From: UKL13-2 sp036394575
GTDB lineage: Bacteria > Pseudomonadota > Gammaproteobacteria > Burkholderiales > Usitatibacteraceae
Reading direction: 5' to 3'
Length of the DNA stretch: 64,000 nt
Assembly (NCBI GenBank): GCA_036394575.1
Contig: DASWEY010000036.1
Span: 57,800 to 121,799 of the forward strand
Shown: positions 33,001-36,116 of the stretch, piece by piece
How the letters are laid out: the number at the start of each line of letters is the position of its first letter
Position numbering within the stretch: the stretch's first letter is position 1
Translations under genes and position numbers: made by a program
The notes under the pieces: generated by a model
What the model was told of the DNA's origin: nothing
The model's input: the letters and a program-made list of their open reading frames with translations, nothing else
Database searches by the model: none

Positions 33001-35448
33001 AAGCGAAATCCCGACACCGGTTTCGCCCGATTCAGTGGCCCCCTCCGCAACAGTATTGACGGAACCCTCATGAGCGGCCGTAACAGATAGATCACCCGAC
33101 AACGACGTAGAGCCCCCAAGTGTTCCCAGATTGGCATTCGTGGTGTTATTGGCGACTGAAATCGCAATGACGGGCGTAATTGCCGTCTTGCCTTTGGCGG
33201 CCCCTTCGGCCGTCGCATCCATTGCGTTCTTGGACAGCGCTGAAAGTGTGACATCATCGGCACCGGTGATATTTGCACCGTTCTTGATGAGTGCATCAGT
33301 ATCGGTTTGACCAATATTCAGGGTGAAAGTGGGGCCGACGCCCAAATTTGCTCCGCCGCTTTGCTTGCCGGTGGCCTTTGCTACATTTTCTATATAGTTT
33401 TCCGCCATCAGCGTGACATTGCCGCCACCGGTAATGACAACTGTGGTGTCGTTGTCAATGGTGGCCGATGCTTCGCTGATTCCGATATTCAGCGCCAAGG
33501 CGCCCGCGACGCTGGTTGATCCTCCGCTGGCGCCCGCAATGGCAGCAACGCCCAAACGGCTGGTGTCCTGTGTAAAAGTAAAGCTGAAGCCAGTGGCGCT
33601 CGCGCCAGGATCGCCAATCGCGAACGGGCTTGACCCATCTGCATGCGTTGACAGCTTGACTTTGCCGTCGTCCTGAACGGCGGCATAGTAGGTTGTTCCA
33701 TCGGTGAGGCCGGTAATTGCCGCACTGCCCTGGTGATATGCCAAAGCGTCGCCCGTTTTCAGGCCATGCGCGCCCCCTGCCAGATCGATGGTGTCTTTAG
33801 CATCGTCAACCGCACCCCCGCCAAAAGTCAGCGTCCGGTCTTCAGCGGCCATCAGCGCCTTGACACTCAGGGAACCGGCGGTAATAGTTCCGGTTCCACC
33901 CGCTCTGGCGGTATTGGTAAGGCTGCCTACGCCAACACCGACCGCGATGCCGACATTGCCGTTGCCACTGTCCACCCCCGCATCGGCAACGGTGGCGCTG
34001 CCGTCTGCCCGCGTCTGTGAATTGGTAACGGACTTCGCAACAATGTCCAAGGCGGCATTGGCGGTAATCAGTGCGCTCGAATCTACATATGCCTCGGTTG
34101 TACTCACTACTGTACCTACTGCGACTGCACCAGCCAGGCCGATATCGCCATCGCTGGATTTCGCGTCGTTATCGGCCAGTGCTTTTTGCGAGTCCTGTTG
34201 GGTACCTGAACTGGTGGCGCCGGACGTTGTCGATTTAGCCAGCGCGACCAGATCGTTTTGCGATTCGGCATTGATCGCGATAGAGCCCGCCTGAACGGTC
34301 GCGCTACCCTTGATGGATGCCTCGGCCGTGCCGGTAATTACGCCTACGCCAAGGGTTGCGCCGGCCCCCCCTTTGGAACCGTCGGCTATTGCACGCGCCA
34401 CCGAGACATTCTTGGCGGACAACGTCAGTGCACCGCTGACATCCAGATTGGAACTGCCCCCAACGCTCGCAGTGGAAGTGCTGGTGATAATCACACTGGC
34501 CACGGCGGCATCGGTACTTGCATCCGTCTTGCTGTTAAGCGACGCCATATCGGCGAGTCCGGACACATTCGACGTCGAGATGACGTCCAGCTTGCCGGAA
34601 GTCGTGATATGGCTGTTTGAACCGATAGTTACGGCGGCATCCGAGTTTGCATAGAGGAACGCCAGCTGCAGGCTGCCCAAGCCAAGACTGTTGTTATCGA
34701 CGTCAATGCTCGATATCGCTGTCAGGCTGATATCGCCGCCGGAAAGCGATCCCAGGACGTTGATTTTGGCTTCCGCATCGGCAAAGAATTCGTCGCCTAC
34801 AGGGGGCAAACCGCTATCCGAATCGTCGACCTTCAGAGAAATGTCTCCTGCGACGAGATTCGCCGAACTGGCCACCGTTATATTGGAGTCCGATTGAATC
34901 GACAGATCGTAGCCAAGCGTCTCCGCGCCCTCCAAAATCAGGGAATCGCCGAAAACAATATTGCTGTCCCCGGTAAAATTCAGCGAAAGCTTGCCGCCAT
35001 TTCCACCCACAAAGCTGTCAAGGACGTCAAAAGTGGTCAGATCCACATGCAATGTATCGGCAAACAGAGCTGCGCCTACATCGCGCGTGATATTGACGTT
35101 GACATCACCGCCATCGTCCAGCTGGACTTCGGAAACCACGTTCGATGTACCTGTTTCATAAAGACGCAGGAACAGGTCGCCAGAATTCGATTCAGCCTTT
35201 AACGTCAGATCGGTAACGAGCACATCAGTGAGGTTTGCTGCGTTGGGATAGCCGATATCAGCCGAAAGCAGAAGGCGCGGCTCTATTGTTTCAAGCGTAA
35301 ACCCCTGACGTCGATGAGCCTGCCGAGCGGGTAGTGGCAGGACAGGCGTCTCTTCGGGCTTACCCCAACCTCCAAACATGTCTTTCAACAGCTTGGAGAG
35401 GAATGAGGGCGCAAACGTTTTGCGAACGGACAGGGTTTCTTTTCGCAT
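9022..35448 (-). CDS. Giant LEPR-XLL repetitive RTX surface/secreted protein, 8808 aa
   Basis: One uninterrupted frame. I start at the ATG at 35448 (MRKETLSVRK) because GGAG lies 6 bases upstream; an ATG at 35481 lacks a good ribosome site. Layout: a basic N-terminus without a hydrophobic signal sequence, carrying LETIEPRLLLSAD (52-64); about 6000 residues of beta-strand repeats (GVGAS, GGAVGVG, ASIGNGA-like), interrupted by five GLKTGD modules and charged low-complexity linkers; three Calx-beta-like repeats; GGxGxDxIxG calcium-binding repeats with interleaved blocks; two jelly-roll-like domains; and a metzincin-type motif (HELGH at 8672-8676, third His 8682). It is probably a secreted adhesin or S-layer-like matrix protein. 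The flanking sapC and SecA/M50/HlyD genes are its likely export machinery. Confidence 0.93.
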   Translation of the reverse strand: MRKETLSVRKTFAPSFLSKLLKDMFGGWGKPEETPVLPLPARQAHRRQGFTLETIEPRLLLSADIGYPNAANLTDVLVTDLTLKAESNSGDLFLRLYETGTSNVVSEVQLDDGGDVNVNITRDVGAALFADTLHVDLTTFDVLDSFVGGNGGKLSLNFTGDSNIVFGDSLILEGAETLGYDLSIQSDSNITVASSANLVAGDISLKVDDSDSGLPPVGDEFFADAEAKINVLGSLSGGDISLTAISSIDVDNNSLGLGSLQLAFLYANSDAAVTIGSNSHITTSGKLDVISTSNVSGLADMASLNSKTDASTDAAVASVIITSTSTASVGGSSNLDVSGALTLSAKNVSVARAIADGSKGGAGATLGVGVITGTAEASIKGSATVQAGSIAINAESQNDLVALAKSTTSGATSSGTQQDSQKALADNDAKSSDGDIGLAGAVAVGTVVSTTEAYVDSSALITANAALDIVAKSVTNSQTRADGSATVADAGVDSGNGNVGIAVGVGVGSLTNTARAGGTGTITAGSLSVKALMAAEDRTLTFGGGAVDDAKDTIDLAGGAHGLKTGDALAYHQGSAAITGLTDGTTYYAAVQDDGKVKLSTHADGSSPFAIGDPGASATGFSFTFTQDTSRLGVAAIAGASGGSTSVAGALALNIGISEASATIDNDTTVVITGGGNVTLMAENYIENVAKATGKQSGGANLGVGPTFTLNIGQTDTDALIKNGANITGADDVTLSALSKNAMDATAEGAAKGKTAITPVIAISVANNTTNANLGTLGGSTSLSGDLSVTAAHEGSVNTVAEGATESGETGVGISLALTVATDFAAATTSRDLAAGGAIAFNARSVSANKSRAKASVAGGDKDDKPADGSEDADKGGVNQKVDKQKTFADGKAIDKGGKSVGDTSGSSAEGTGESGGSQKVQVAGAVGITVVHSTSRASIPDGRTIIAGNGFGVTNGTLTLKSENNTDAEAVADGSAVQPNAKFDPTAADIINYGDDTVDVGAQGGLKTGDKVTYHNGGGTSIKGLTDGNTYYVHEADNKVSLYDTKAHAEAGGATGRVNLEDTPAPAGTQHSFDSDPTGTGTGVGIAVAVNVAQVYNEAFIGDATVTADGVIVKALVPQVGDDHADSFKAEAIAGVSGVDTGIAGALAVNVGLSHAKALVSNNASVTLTDSGNVALTAENFVENKVKATGKQEGGGKTGVGAAIGVNVGMTDTLAKIGDDAEIIGAQDITLSASSLNALDTAAAGGSKGQTAITPVIAVSVSNNDTQAVLGSFNSATNANSGAISVTAQHEGAIGASSEGDTESGDTGVGISLALVISTDSAIATTNRDINSGGSVGFNARTVSVNKSKAKASVAGGDQETDAGSGGEQEDGVDKKVAGQQGAADKKATDTDASATGKTASTEDSKAKTSGSDDSSGKGVSVAGAVAVTVANSQASAALPEGRHVTAHNGGGTANLSLLAQNLTESSALADGGATTSEGGTGVGVGVSVSVANVVNEAFIGAGAVVSADGVNVKATIADRDVKFETTTLPIVDTAKDTIFVGLDSGLKTGDKKSYDANGGIAIGGLTDGSDYFIRAEDGGKIKLYDTAEHAKASGSDGLVDLTSTGSGTGHKLKYALDADNPLVIPGDDFLFDPSSTHRVVDLGDDANLFTGDAVTYNNGGGSTMGGLTDGTTYYVVIIEDNHAGLAATRDDAIKGKTIALTSGGNTNQKLVDNTDSFRTEAKSGASGGKIGVAGSVAINIAKVHSRAVIGYDADPVDGSPNNTPTQLTLTGGNVGLDAQSRTENFVKAVPSGSSGGAGGSSVGVGASFALNIALNDTIAEIENGEQVSGSTGNFVVTSSSDNAAITTAENGASGGGTNIGAAIAIAVVENTTRAQVGSGAGGTVALTGDLQIEAAHADSVVTLTKGEAAGDKTAVGASVAINIVTDDTVANVARNFSGAHDFTIKSTSRMDTRAEARGSASGASSTKDGNSGGGDANKSKDSEQETNSQSDFATQRAGTTDKPASNAQSSGTGTANSNADGQSSNSASSGGTSVAASVAVNYMHVDNSATVANGVSITGTGHFKVAAEIAADAAVQGLSTSTNTKSDTGVAAAVGVNLAFVTNTAAVGNGVHLTGQDIAVDAVMISGETNTFQSRALSGAASKGTAIGGSISLNYIDLDTNATVGSSAILTATGGDIGVAAESKNEIQNIAGGGAISTDGKTGIGVAVAINIVNGLNTNASIGHDSTVTASGSVKVTADASLEPKAETLPLIGTVKVTSFAAGIAGSAGGTAVGGSSSINVFFIDTHASIDDNATILAGQDVMIAATDKLTLFSAAGGIGATTGNAGVGIGLDVGVIERNTMAWVGSGTDITATAGDISVNADSNDDITSIAATFGLSTSGTGVAASIAVQVLSTETRAYTEDTPSGPGGTMTAGGNVSITANGDFKALMIGGAIGVGSSAGVGVANTTLVHLDTVEARIGNRNIVTSAGTDGVAVNATSTEDIIALTAAGGAASSAGIAVAPTINVLSEGTYASVGRGATVNAQNGGAPGAPDVSVTASDDTTIISVAGSVGVGGSVGVAVGADVLSLVKNTAAYMDSGVTSHVDGDINVSATSSESITSVAAGIAVGGSAGVGVNASVHVLDLTTRAFIGDDPDEAATSAGAGDVHALGTVRIAADDQSELDKVVATIAVGGGAGVGAAATVTVVNKHTQAFIGAGASVTGDGQTAGLSAATGAFGVSFVAEPVRPHPKFDPVGNVNTIDDSINISSPDGLATGDYVTYHKGAGATNTEIGGLSDGKNYFVNVSGNTVKLYDTKEHALAGGADGLVNLTSQGTGAGHTLDPAVEIIDSKNAKGQSSGDLKSAGQVHSPDVQGVDTDQDGNADTNPATIGQRTLVSGQTIVRGVAVTATNRDDIATYSAAIGGGTAGIAIAAAVNVINTDTQAYIGQGASVNSNQAGADAAQSVNVAAGNDFHHVALAAGAGFGVAGVAPGVDVTVLANDTSATIGSGAIVKAKDDVRVDAHASEDILMVGMGIAAGVVGVGGGVSVLSLSNQTYASVSGTVSAGGDAVVRSSDDTNVLVISGGLGAGFVGVGASVGVVVISKDTQAFIADNAAVDAKGAGTGTTGVFDGTLTGGDAANGFNGATRHGVIVQAESGEKLLHLAVAAGGGFVGVSGAVEVSVISSNTLAWIGNADINQTGANAGANASQGVYVGAGNEARITTFAGAVAGGFVGAAGAVNVGVLKNNVNAQIRNGAMVSAKNDVEVNALGIKEIDSYLISGAGGFVGAAGAVSVWSVGDSMQSGYKGADGDGNDDASSTNALQRDKQGGGQDTADADAERQGESASGQVSGQLSSYDDKVVSDPNDHRQSSDKRLASITKGGANTLSSSRPSAADVAAKLAAAVPATNGTAATVDTGTYIGAGDAIRVNANEDLELNTTMGAVGVGAVGVGASIGIANINSNVTAAAGGTLVAAGPVSVKSHLDEDIDILSVAGGGGFVGLGAAVAVINDSSTNQARIGNNASVNGASSVSVLADSHQTLKGKTIGAVLGAAAVGASFVRAGIDGSTTAAIGDNAHIGSVSQVGSVTVEADSTVDIDSQAYGVAGGGIGLTANFSFADVSPTVTASIGNGATVNASGAVTIDANTDVDANSQVFGLSVGAGAIAASLASASVVPVVTAYLGTGAAVTSTSGNVSIRSSHNLGKPARGAKATAFAGSGGFVVAGAGAVATATDSATLSAYSGSSSTITAGGTAEVSADATNTAVAKTAGISGGTVGIGISVALAHTGGSADAHSDGAVYANNLIVRGGSTNDADADAAALAGGLVAVGFNYATANMDGTVSARLGGSSYTQTVNDVQVIAAAANTGHAKGRGVTVGGIAIGGMVVEANLGKGDAISEVVASVDAGAQIHDARFVTVRAQSNDELFADGASAGGGLLSVTGASSSTSSDQSTLVNVGNGAIITAQSANLSSSNYQAMDSTSDALSIGLATGGGAVANNTNTGKGNVTIGNNAEITAHNIVVSAKGQFVKDHFSTNLSSASAALGNISVLLSGTDVGTDTHKFQAVVDIGTGAKLTSVGNNANQGILRVEAFTDVRAIDHVSVEAYGGFAVTVGRSEVSTDTLSKVNLNGATLNNQAGDIDLTTKSNSNVRTDANITIAVLVSGAATGIATTDINAANEVTMNNATVKAQDVNVYAGRDAFGQVNLLDGFANTDVQAYSLLPNISIPLPTAHVTESNTINVLGTSKLQALQDVVLRAIEGIGGAQRGETDGTLLSLSLIPYGASIPNGGTTTSIDAVNVSPSAKVEAGINNQALVKILPVSSGNAQIPLNRLDTELTVAEKAALGLDADVHYEYARLNLDAIPFSLSTGTVIHLVPGASGTGVVGHYYKFLPVSDSSVNVTLETENYANASRWQDMGTAAPDPSLNTVYESNVTGNLRTALIDQFYVLKPVEMDAPSFVYKNLGNILLEQRQKVIDWIASHGSDLEAVARYTVQLELIDDALDQLGLVEQVTQNGVTTTLIKRELDILFLDVPDVYATPGSVFIDANAINGVVGPQPLLQATVQSLASSGQIVARAGAKIEILNRTPFTMQVNDAVIKDTKRVVVVNGQYTALNPGNVYVNNAAVTNVNNVSPKTIDITQTSYALNTYNIDTTSLPGFTSAPNQDLYIVGDIINEVGDVSITNTDGSITVSGEIRAANVTINAARDFTLNAADWYHTNRDPRQYINYDPLRAAVFHDDGTPETDVFGTAASVSDGTTNLDAAIHINESKILAQGQIAVTARFLNINGLIQSGVQTVTLHISSSFVPTLGGSLIDDDGKAVAGVSFGADGVPVDAYFDAQQQAIVVKNVVPQGGRVILAGQILSTGNGQVKAAYGYANVDITNDSNYALIVNRIDTTTNRKGKITLIDTARVANGVNDDAKHEYTVDAGGITESIYNAEGVPTVGGEDGTFSRIAYNLTGTVHYNLGDTVQYLPRAGLLYVWVEGQSSVETIKTKYEKNTFNLFGGNTSFEDWIDSDNSYKWRTVELTDKAPLLESESLAIAGTGLAPSYAAGEAYTVDFVRTADTAIKLETGITTVWDVLNNSGDGVRGYRYIASPNAKGILPNQDYSDNTHWQYEAGITADNATYKSDFLNRTVTAEEWTTGGGWLREKTVHTLVTTVQGIKDYYTHTLKADYPIDIAFIGNPATPYIHITSKKDLQVQGNIAVAPGGDITLTSTLGSVTGSDTTAVFNDAPTINAGGQVRLVVEGGVGSLDVHAGGNILINTIVDSSDASLSLGQIISTGGNVTLIANDGINASNPGSSLVQGNRIELGAKNGDIGASGTLRINSNTLGTGGFAAKAGGNIDALETSGDLKLVRATGFATDASVDAGGNVTLKTTAGSILDATLELDILANQKPLTAAQLALIAALNSDGDLSNDISIDSFQYPVSPGLYSFLYPNANFAGVTPVKTATEVPNVIGQNVSLVADGNGAVGRSANPQVINLSGGFGSLSTDDKALLSTAGVSDVIGVQHALYRFVGPANVSGNFAAMFASFSADPNNPVVATDYFAAFFGNVGNWQKVNYFATGVDKSIVNNVALAHNGYVLVEFNKSSYGLYQYNGSAGTFNLSAENFANGARWTRVTADRSTDDASNANFVYGQLVADKLVVEHVALQLQDDVNVQVTGNIAIDADKNVALQATGSLSIDHVRAGGDVRLNVTGDITDAHIGGTDAAVSAFGDLVLSAGGRITGNDPATQLRIQLSPQSRLFADAPGNIKLSQVSADTTINGVFKVIADLQVANVNSNTGSVYIEVLQGNMIVDKVNAALSADLRAQGSILDAGNDVGAPITNVSSVGAYLQAGADIGASGNFLDINVSGDLSGLVGQNAFINSVQALNIATFTSTGGNVTMTVHGDANVGRIFAQQGTVDITADLSIIDRRNDNLFNIESASMVLTALAGTIGTSINPFDIDSSNSLLGTVTALAQGEVYLKETLGDMRVNTIRSLTFDVTLVADQSILDANGILDNNVTGSNINLFATHGSIGTGKLGAPGNALEIDSSNPAQGHLNATAATDVDVTEVNATLYVGQVLAQSGDVVLSVRDNWTAGDNLIMDEVALVSASAGSVLLQGGDDVWLKAGSVVTSRDHLKVHSGIGDTGNIDQRDTLLTAEGSLNSNEIEIAGERQNDVITLRPTFVAGHVRVLGDTDGLAGGDDTIIVDHMTTLTTARDRLDDGVSSIVRDTVDLDGRGGTDNYFIYTHGSAAAGTHDYIVNALDSGAKDDGLDTLNIDGTAANDIFLLRRAEALVEGMSVPVTANTPAFVALLHGSLDQARDPSVGNRRQDVERINYDENINSRLIVRGLGGDDYFAVDDNSAITTLDGGAGNDTFQIGQIYGSPRVSLDSGVAAGDGFDTIDTTAGFISRGATFSLTAMGGTGNDKFTVYSNKAELRLEGNDDNDEFVVRAFALRDQSGVSTLGKTDVLGGGGDDNIQYNINAPVGLDGGAGFDKVTVLGTEFGDNFVITQDGVYGAGLNVRYDNMEALEVDGLEGDDHFFIQSTKAGVVTTIDGGNGNDTFDVSGDVTLPIVSKDLEGRSGVINHQVTSTDIDYNGLLAPGISLNVADPTTGQIVIEQTDGTTVVNEQGATTDTYTVKLASAPEAGKPVYINISASRTTQEEEDLGGDSMLVSSDGTHFGRYLVLVFDASNWQTPQTVTVKAVDDGLAEGKRVYALNASSQSQTAAFNHVAIKNVLVTVLDNDKKEIITTGTGHSNLVMEGDVGKGITDTFTVQLGGPVTSGQTVTVNLAHDSQVSLSASALTFNEFNWMNPVTVTVTAVQDGIQENRLTSSIGLSTSAAGYAGTSIGFQVVDGDSAGVFVDESDGNTLIVRDDPATAADETRTDSYTVRLTKAPTAPVTITMLTDGQTTTAVTPVTFTSANWWIPVAVTVAPDPTFVPDPDAQPLKVFPIQPHVVNTIAGPLYINGYLGDSDRSLVKAVTLPKETDVPLPVVSSTIDENTAIDTLNIRNDSSVFNDVGVMNGVYNNGVVAAINVSGLGMADNLTLNTGTESAPIMTTFAGGITYKDIEVSKVLLGQGDDTFTVNETLRTSANHGGLTIIEGGGNTSLTGGDHIIVNGGGGAVSPLLVYGDTSQDGVDYSGKSGVVSTHGIEFKFSGNDFIDARNSANGLTIYGGAGDDVIWGSQAGDHIAGGSGNDTIHGQGGDDHIYGDNGINIDQNTRVLSIPYAADAANPNKNSDKLLLAGSDTIYGDTGNDIVFGDYGVVDQTPGTLRILTTANVAQVRTARPTDGGIDTLYGGDGNDLVLGGQGGDFISGNVGKDIVLGDSGRVNYAGGIPADVLSTDTGIGGADTIHGNEDNDIVIGGAAGDTIYGDTGNDIIFGDSAHVTYSVDTVNFAESVTPDIGGADIIQGNDGNDLIVGGAFGDTIEGNGGNDIVFGDNAATNLGAGVFVTKVMTTANGIGGKDTIRGGDGQDVLAGGADSDRIDGGGDKDLIFGDNVLLDRTTPAADALMNPRFRTLSGTQIYSSATATAGNALVTASAQLDPTGTPVWENFDIQLLNHDNAVQSNPQNRFGNDYIAGGAGDDQIFGQLGDDTIQGDGSIDIAVVAKRDAAGYLVVSASVDDYNGAASDGNDYIEGNGGNDVILGNLGQDDIIGGSSNLFSLTTADRRPDGADLIFGGSAAHIARNDMGDTGANGHARDADVIIGDNGNIYRLVGVNGNVGVGGTGVAVSGGFLSFNYDSYGTQKTIARATEMLDYTPGGTDYNAARAATDIGAADEVHGESGDDFIFTGKGNDVVFGEGQDDNIVAGYGNDWISGGTGDDGIVGDDGIIFTSRNGTAEPLNGLATATAQSSIATGGNIQTADINVTGQLKKSVDLTPFSSDPNWIPATDEFGGVTHKNSDDIIFGGLGNDFLHGGSGDDAISGAEALALSYAPAYDAITGLPTGQLVEIDYAHPFNPGNSLAFNPNVGALHGNQTRAGEFALYDEYDPLRKILLNADGTTSKWAAGAVPTGVEFFLNFDANDAGAPAAALDATKKTDGDDKIFGDLGNDWLVGGTGRDDMYGGMGNDLINADDDLTTHLSLNDQPDTSASYEDRVFGGAGRDVMIANTGGDRLIDWTGEFNSYLVPFSPFGAATISRSLQPGLIEFLYALSASDGADATRAADTGADPARNGEPWGELGLVLQKDAAWSDQHGGPSDPQPGNSHGARDVLRSADFTSGNAQGFVGVTGNSAVVNGSYQVAPATASGDALSVFNESDVVIPSYFEMQATINAVKPVGGAKANAYLIFDFQNATDFKFAGVNISTNKLEIGHHTASGWIVDSSTPAQLKAAVDYVVMLTVSGSAATLTVGSTSVSYAYAARIDSLGIKHLINDGLVGIGANAASATIDNVVVQAPPGMITLDKIADFSATSPAGQLFNTVTPSTGTWVTTSDGHFQATSTVLATPAVNLIGYPVSPGSTLNIATTLKTSGQGGVVFDYQGPSYFKYVTLSADGKQIVIGHRTPTAWVTDATYNTSISSGTDYKLGVSLKGGLVNVSLNGAVVKSFIYNETVTIGGYGLISIKGASSGQTSFDIIEVKTDDAAYAPPALLATAPAPANAVPTSAPTAGDLAATLHEATLRWAASGLDAATLARFDQVSIQLADLSGQLLGEDSGDTIFIDRDAAGYGWFIDHSLNDDSEFSLTGSDLVAGTGPAAGHMDLLTVVAHELGHVAGLDHSDSGLMSDHLADSTRKIGAISNLDIRVDAPYSVLAGDVSLLNNGMTAPAWNMGESGSPVINWGTDFNAKGDWIKPVKAEKTPTWLGDFINHLTQSEAQRNPNASLKLQVPVSSKVLPALNALTPRV
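9370..9610 (-). other. C-terminal metzincin-type metalloprotease motif of the giant protein
   Basis: Near the C-terminus lies VVAHELGHVAGLDH, an HExxHxxGxxH zinc site, followed six residues later by SGLMSD, the expected Met-turn. Upstream is GDTIFIDRDAAGYGWFID, a strand and linker block that commonly precedes this motif in large calcium-binding secreted proteins. The domain resembles matrixin/serralysin folds but is short, so an intact catalytic domain is likely but not proven. Confidence 0.75.
9820..10890 (-). repeat. Two tandem jelly-roll (LamG/DUF1080-like) domains in the giant protein
   Basis: Two related domains of about 170 residues. Each carries a hydrophobic strand plus a 'Y/F-x-K-(F/Y)-(A/V)' block (NATDFKFAGV, PSYFKYVTLS), then LEIGHH or IVIGHRT, W(I/V)(V/T)D, and a DY-V-(M/G)-L-V strand. 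This spacing is that of concanavalin-like carbohydrate-binding folds. They sit between the calcium-binding repeats and the protease motif. Confidence 0.6.
11250..14100 (-). repeat. RTX-like calcium-binding repeat region of the giant protein
   Basis: Many GGxGxDxIxG-type nonapeptides (GGAGDDVIWG, GGSGNDTIHG, GGDGNDLVLG, GNGGNDIVFG). In 13000-14000 they occur inside a larger unit of about 75-80 residues. Each unit holds a calcium-binding stretch, an (I/V)(V/I/F)GD turn, a short beta block and then a conserved GGxDTI segment. Such repeats fold on calcium outside the cell and are typical of type I-secreted proteins, yet no ABC exporter gene is nearby. Confidence 0.85.
14700..15740 (-). repeat. 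Three Calx-beta-like repeats in the giant protein
   Basis: Three consecutive blocks share the pattern (T)D(S/T)(Y/F)TV(K/Q/R)L followed by V(T/Y)(V/I)N, then a W-containing strand (NWQTP, NWMNP, NWWIP) and VTV-A. The blocks carry TDTYTVKL, TDTFTVQL and TDSYTVRL. This is the signature of Calx-beta-type immunoglobulin-like domains, which serve as extracellular spacers and calcium binders. Confidence 0.6.
26965..33843 (-). repeat. Five dispersed GLKTGD modules in the giant protein
   Basis: Five copies of an 80-95 residue module, at about 33600-33843, 32217-32505, 30600-30866, 30300-30560 and 26965-27260. Each has a D-T-(I/V) strand, then G-L-x-TGD, (T/S)Y or AY, a Gly-rich loop, GL(T/S)DG, a Y(Y/F) strand, and in several copies K(V/I)xLYDT-x-HA. 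They interrupt the beta-strand repeats. Between 33850 and 29400 the module, its beta repeats and a charged linker recur as a larger unit of about 1.5-1.8 kb. Confidence 0.75.
35257..35295 (-). other. LEPR-XLL type N-terminal motif of the giant protein
   Basis: The motif LETIEPRLLLSAD (residues 52-64) matches the LEPR-XLL consensus seen at the start of many very large bacterial repeat proteins; here Ile replaces Leu in the first position. It follows a 50-residue basic, Pro-containing segment with no hydrophobic core, so it is not an ordinary Sec signal. I treat it as the probable targeting signal. Confidence 0.8.
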
Positions 35449-35961
35449 GGCTGACTCCGCAACGGATACCACCGAACACATACGCCCGGCATCGGGCGCG
35501 AACCTTTAAGCATATTGCCGACAGCAGAATAACTACGGCAGCGCAAAAAGTTCTGCTTCAACTTTTACGCTGACCGGGAGACTCTAAGCGGTTTGCAAGT
35601 ACCGTCAAACAAAGGTGGGAGACGCTCCGCTATATCGAATCAAATTGATCCGACGCAGATGTCACCTGTAGGTCACCGTGGCTCGTGTTTTAGTTATCGT
35701 GTTGCTGAGTCTTATTGTTTATTTTTATTTGTTGTTACAAATTATCGAATCTAGGTTACCGAACAATTACATAAAGCGCAACGCCCCCTAAACAGGGGAT
35801 ACCCACACAATTCAGGCATGGTTTGTGGCGTGCGAAGTTTGGTTCCAGCGGGCAATTTTGCGCTTACACGCACAATAATCGCTGGCCACCGCGATCACGG
35901 TGACGGTGTGACATTTTGGGCAGCAGACATTCAGTTTGAACACAACTACTTGAATAAAATG
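35449..35961. promoter_or_regulatory. About 510-bp upstream region of the giant gene
   Basis: No gene is visible here. The region is AT-rich around 35695-35775, so the giant gene promoter probably lies here, but I cannot place a clear -35/-10 pair. Possible sites are two direct GTCACC copies 11 bases apart (35661-35666, 35672-35677), one helical turn and overlapping a small palindrome; a perfect inverted repeat CCCCT-AAAC-AGGGG (35785-35798); and a CACGGTGACGGTGTGAC element near 35896. The short plus-strand frame at 35818-36105 overlaps the tRNA and is not a gene. Confidence 0.45.
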
Positions 35962-35993
35962 AAAAAGCCGGCTGGGTCACCCCACCGGCTTTC
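35962..35993 (-). terminator. Intrinsic terminator after tRNA-Pro
   Basis: A long stem (AAAGCCGG-TGGG / CCCA-G-CCGGCTTT, one bulge, GTGA loop) is followed on the minus strand by TTTTT. It sits 10 bases beyond the tRNA 3' end and would end the thrS-to-tRNA transcript and insulate it from the giant gene. Confidence 0.85.
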
Positions 35994-36002
35994 TTTAAAA
36001 TT

Positions 36003-36080
<78 letters not shown>

Positions 36081-36116
36081 CCGAGCCTGTAATTATATCG
36101 TGTAACCCGGATGAAG

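Noticed and set aside
26965..33843. Regular repeats that could suggest a CRISPR array
   Set aside because: They are imperfect protein-coding modules in frame, far longer than CRISPR repeats, and there are no cas genes.
9022..35448. Classical type I secretion of the RTX-type giant protein
   Set aside because: No ABC exporter or TolC gene is in the window; the adjacent set is SecA/M50/HlyD instead, although an unlinked type I system cannot be excluded.
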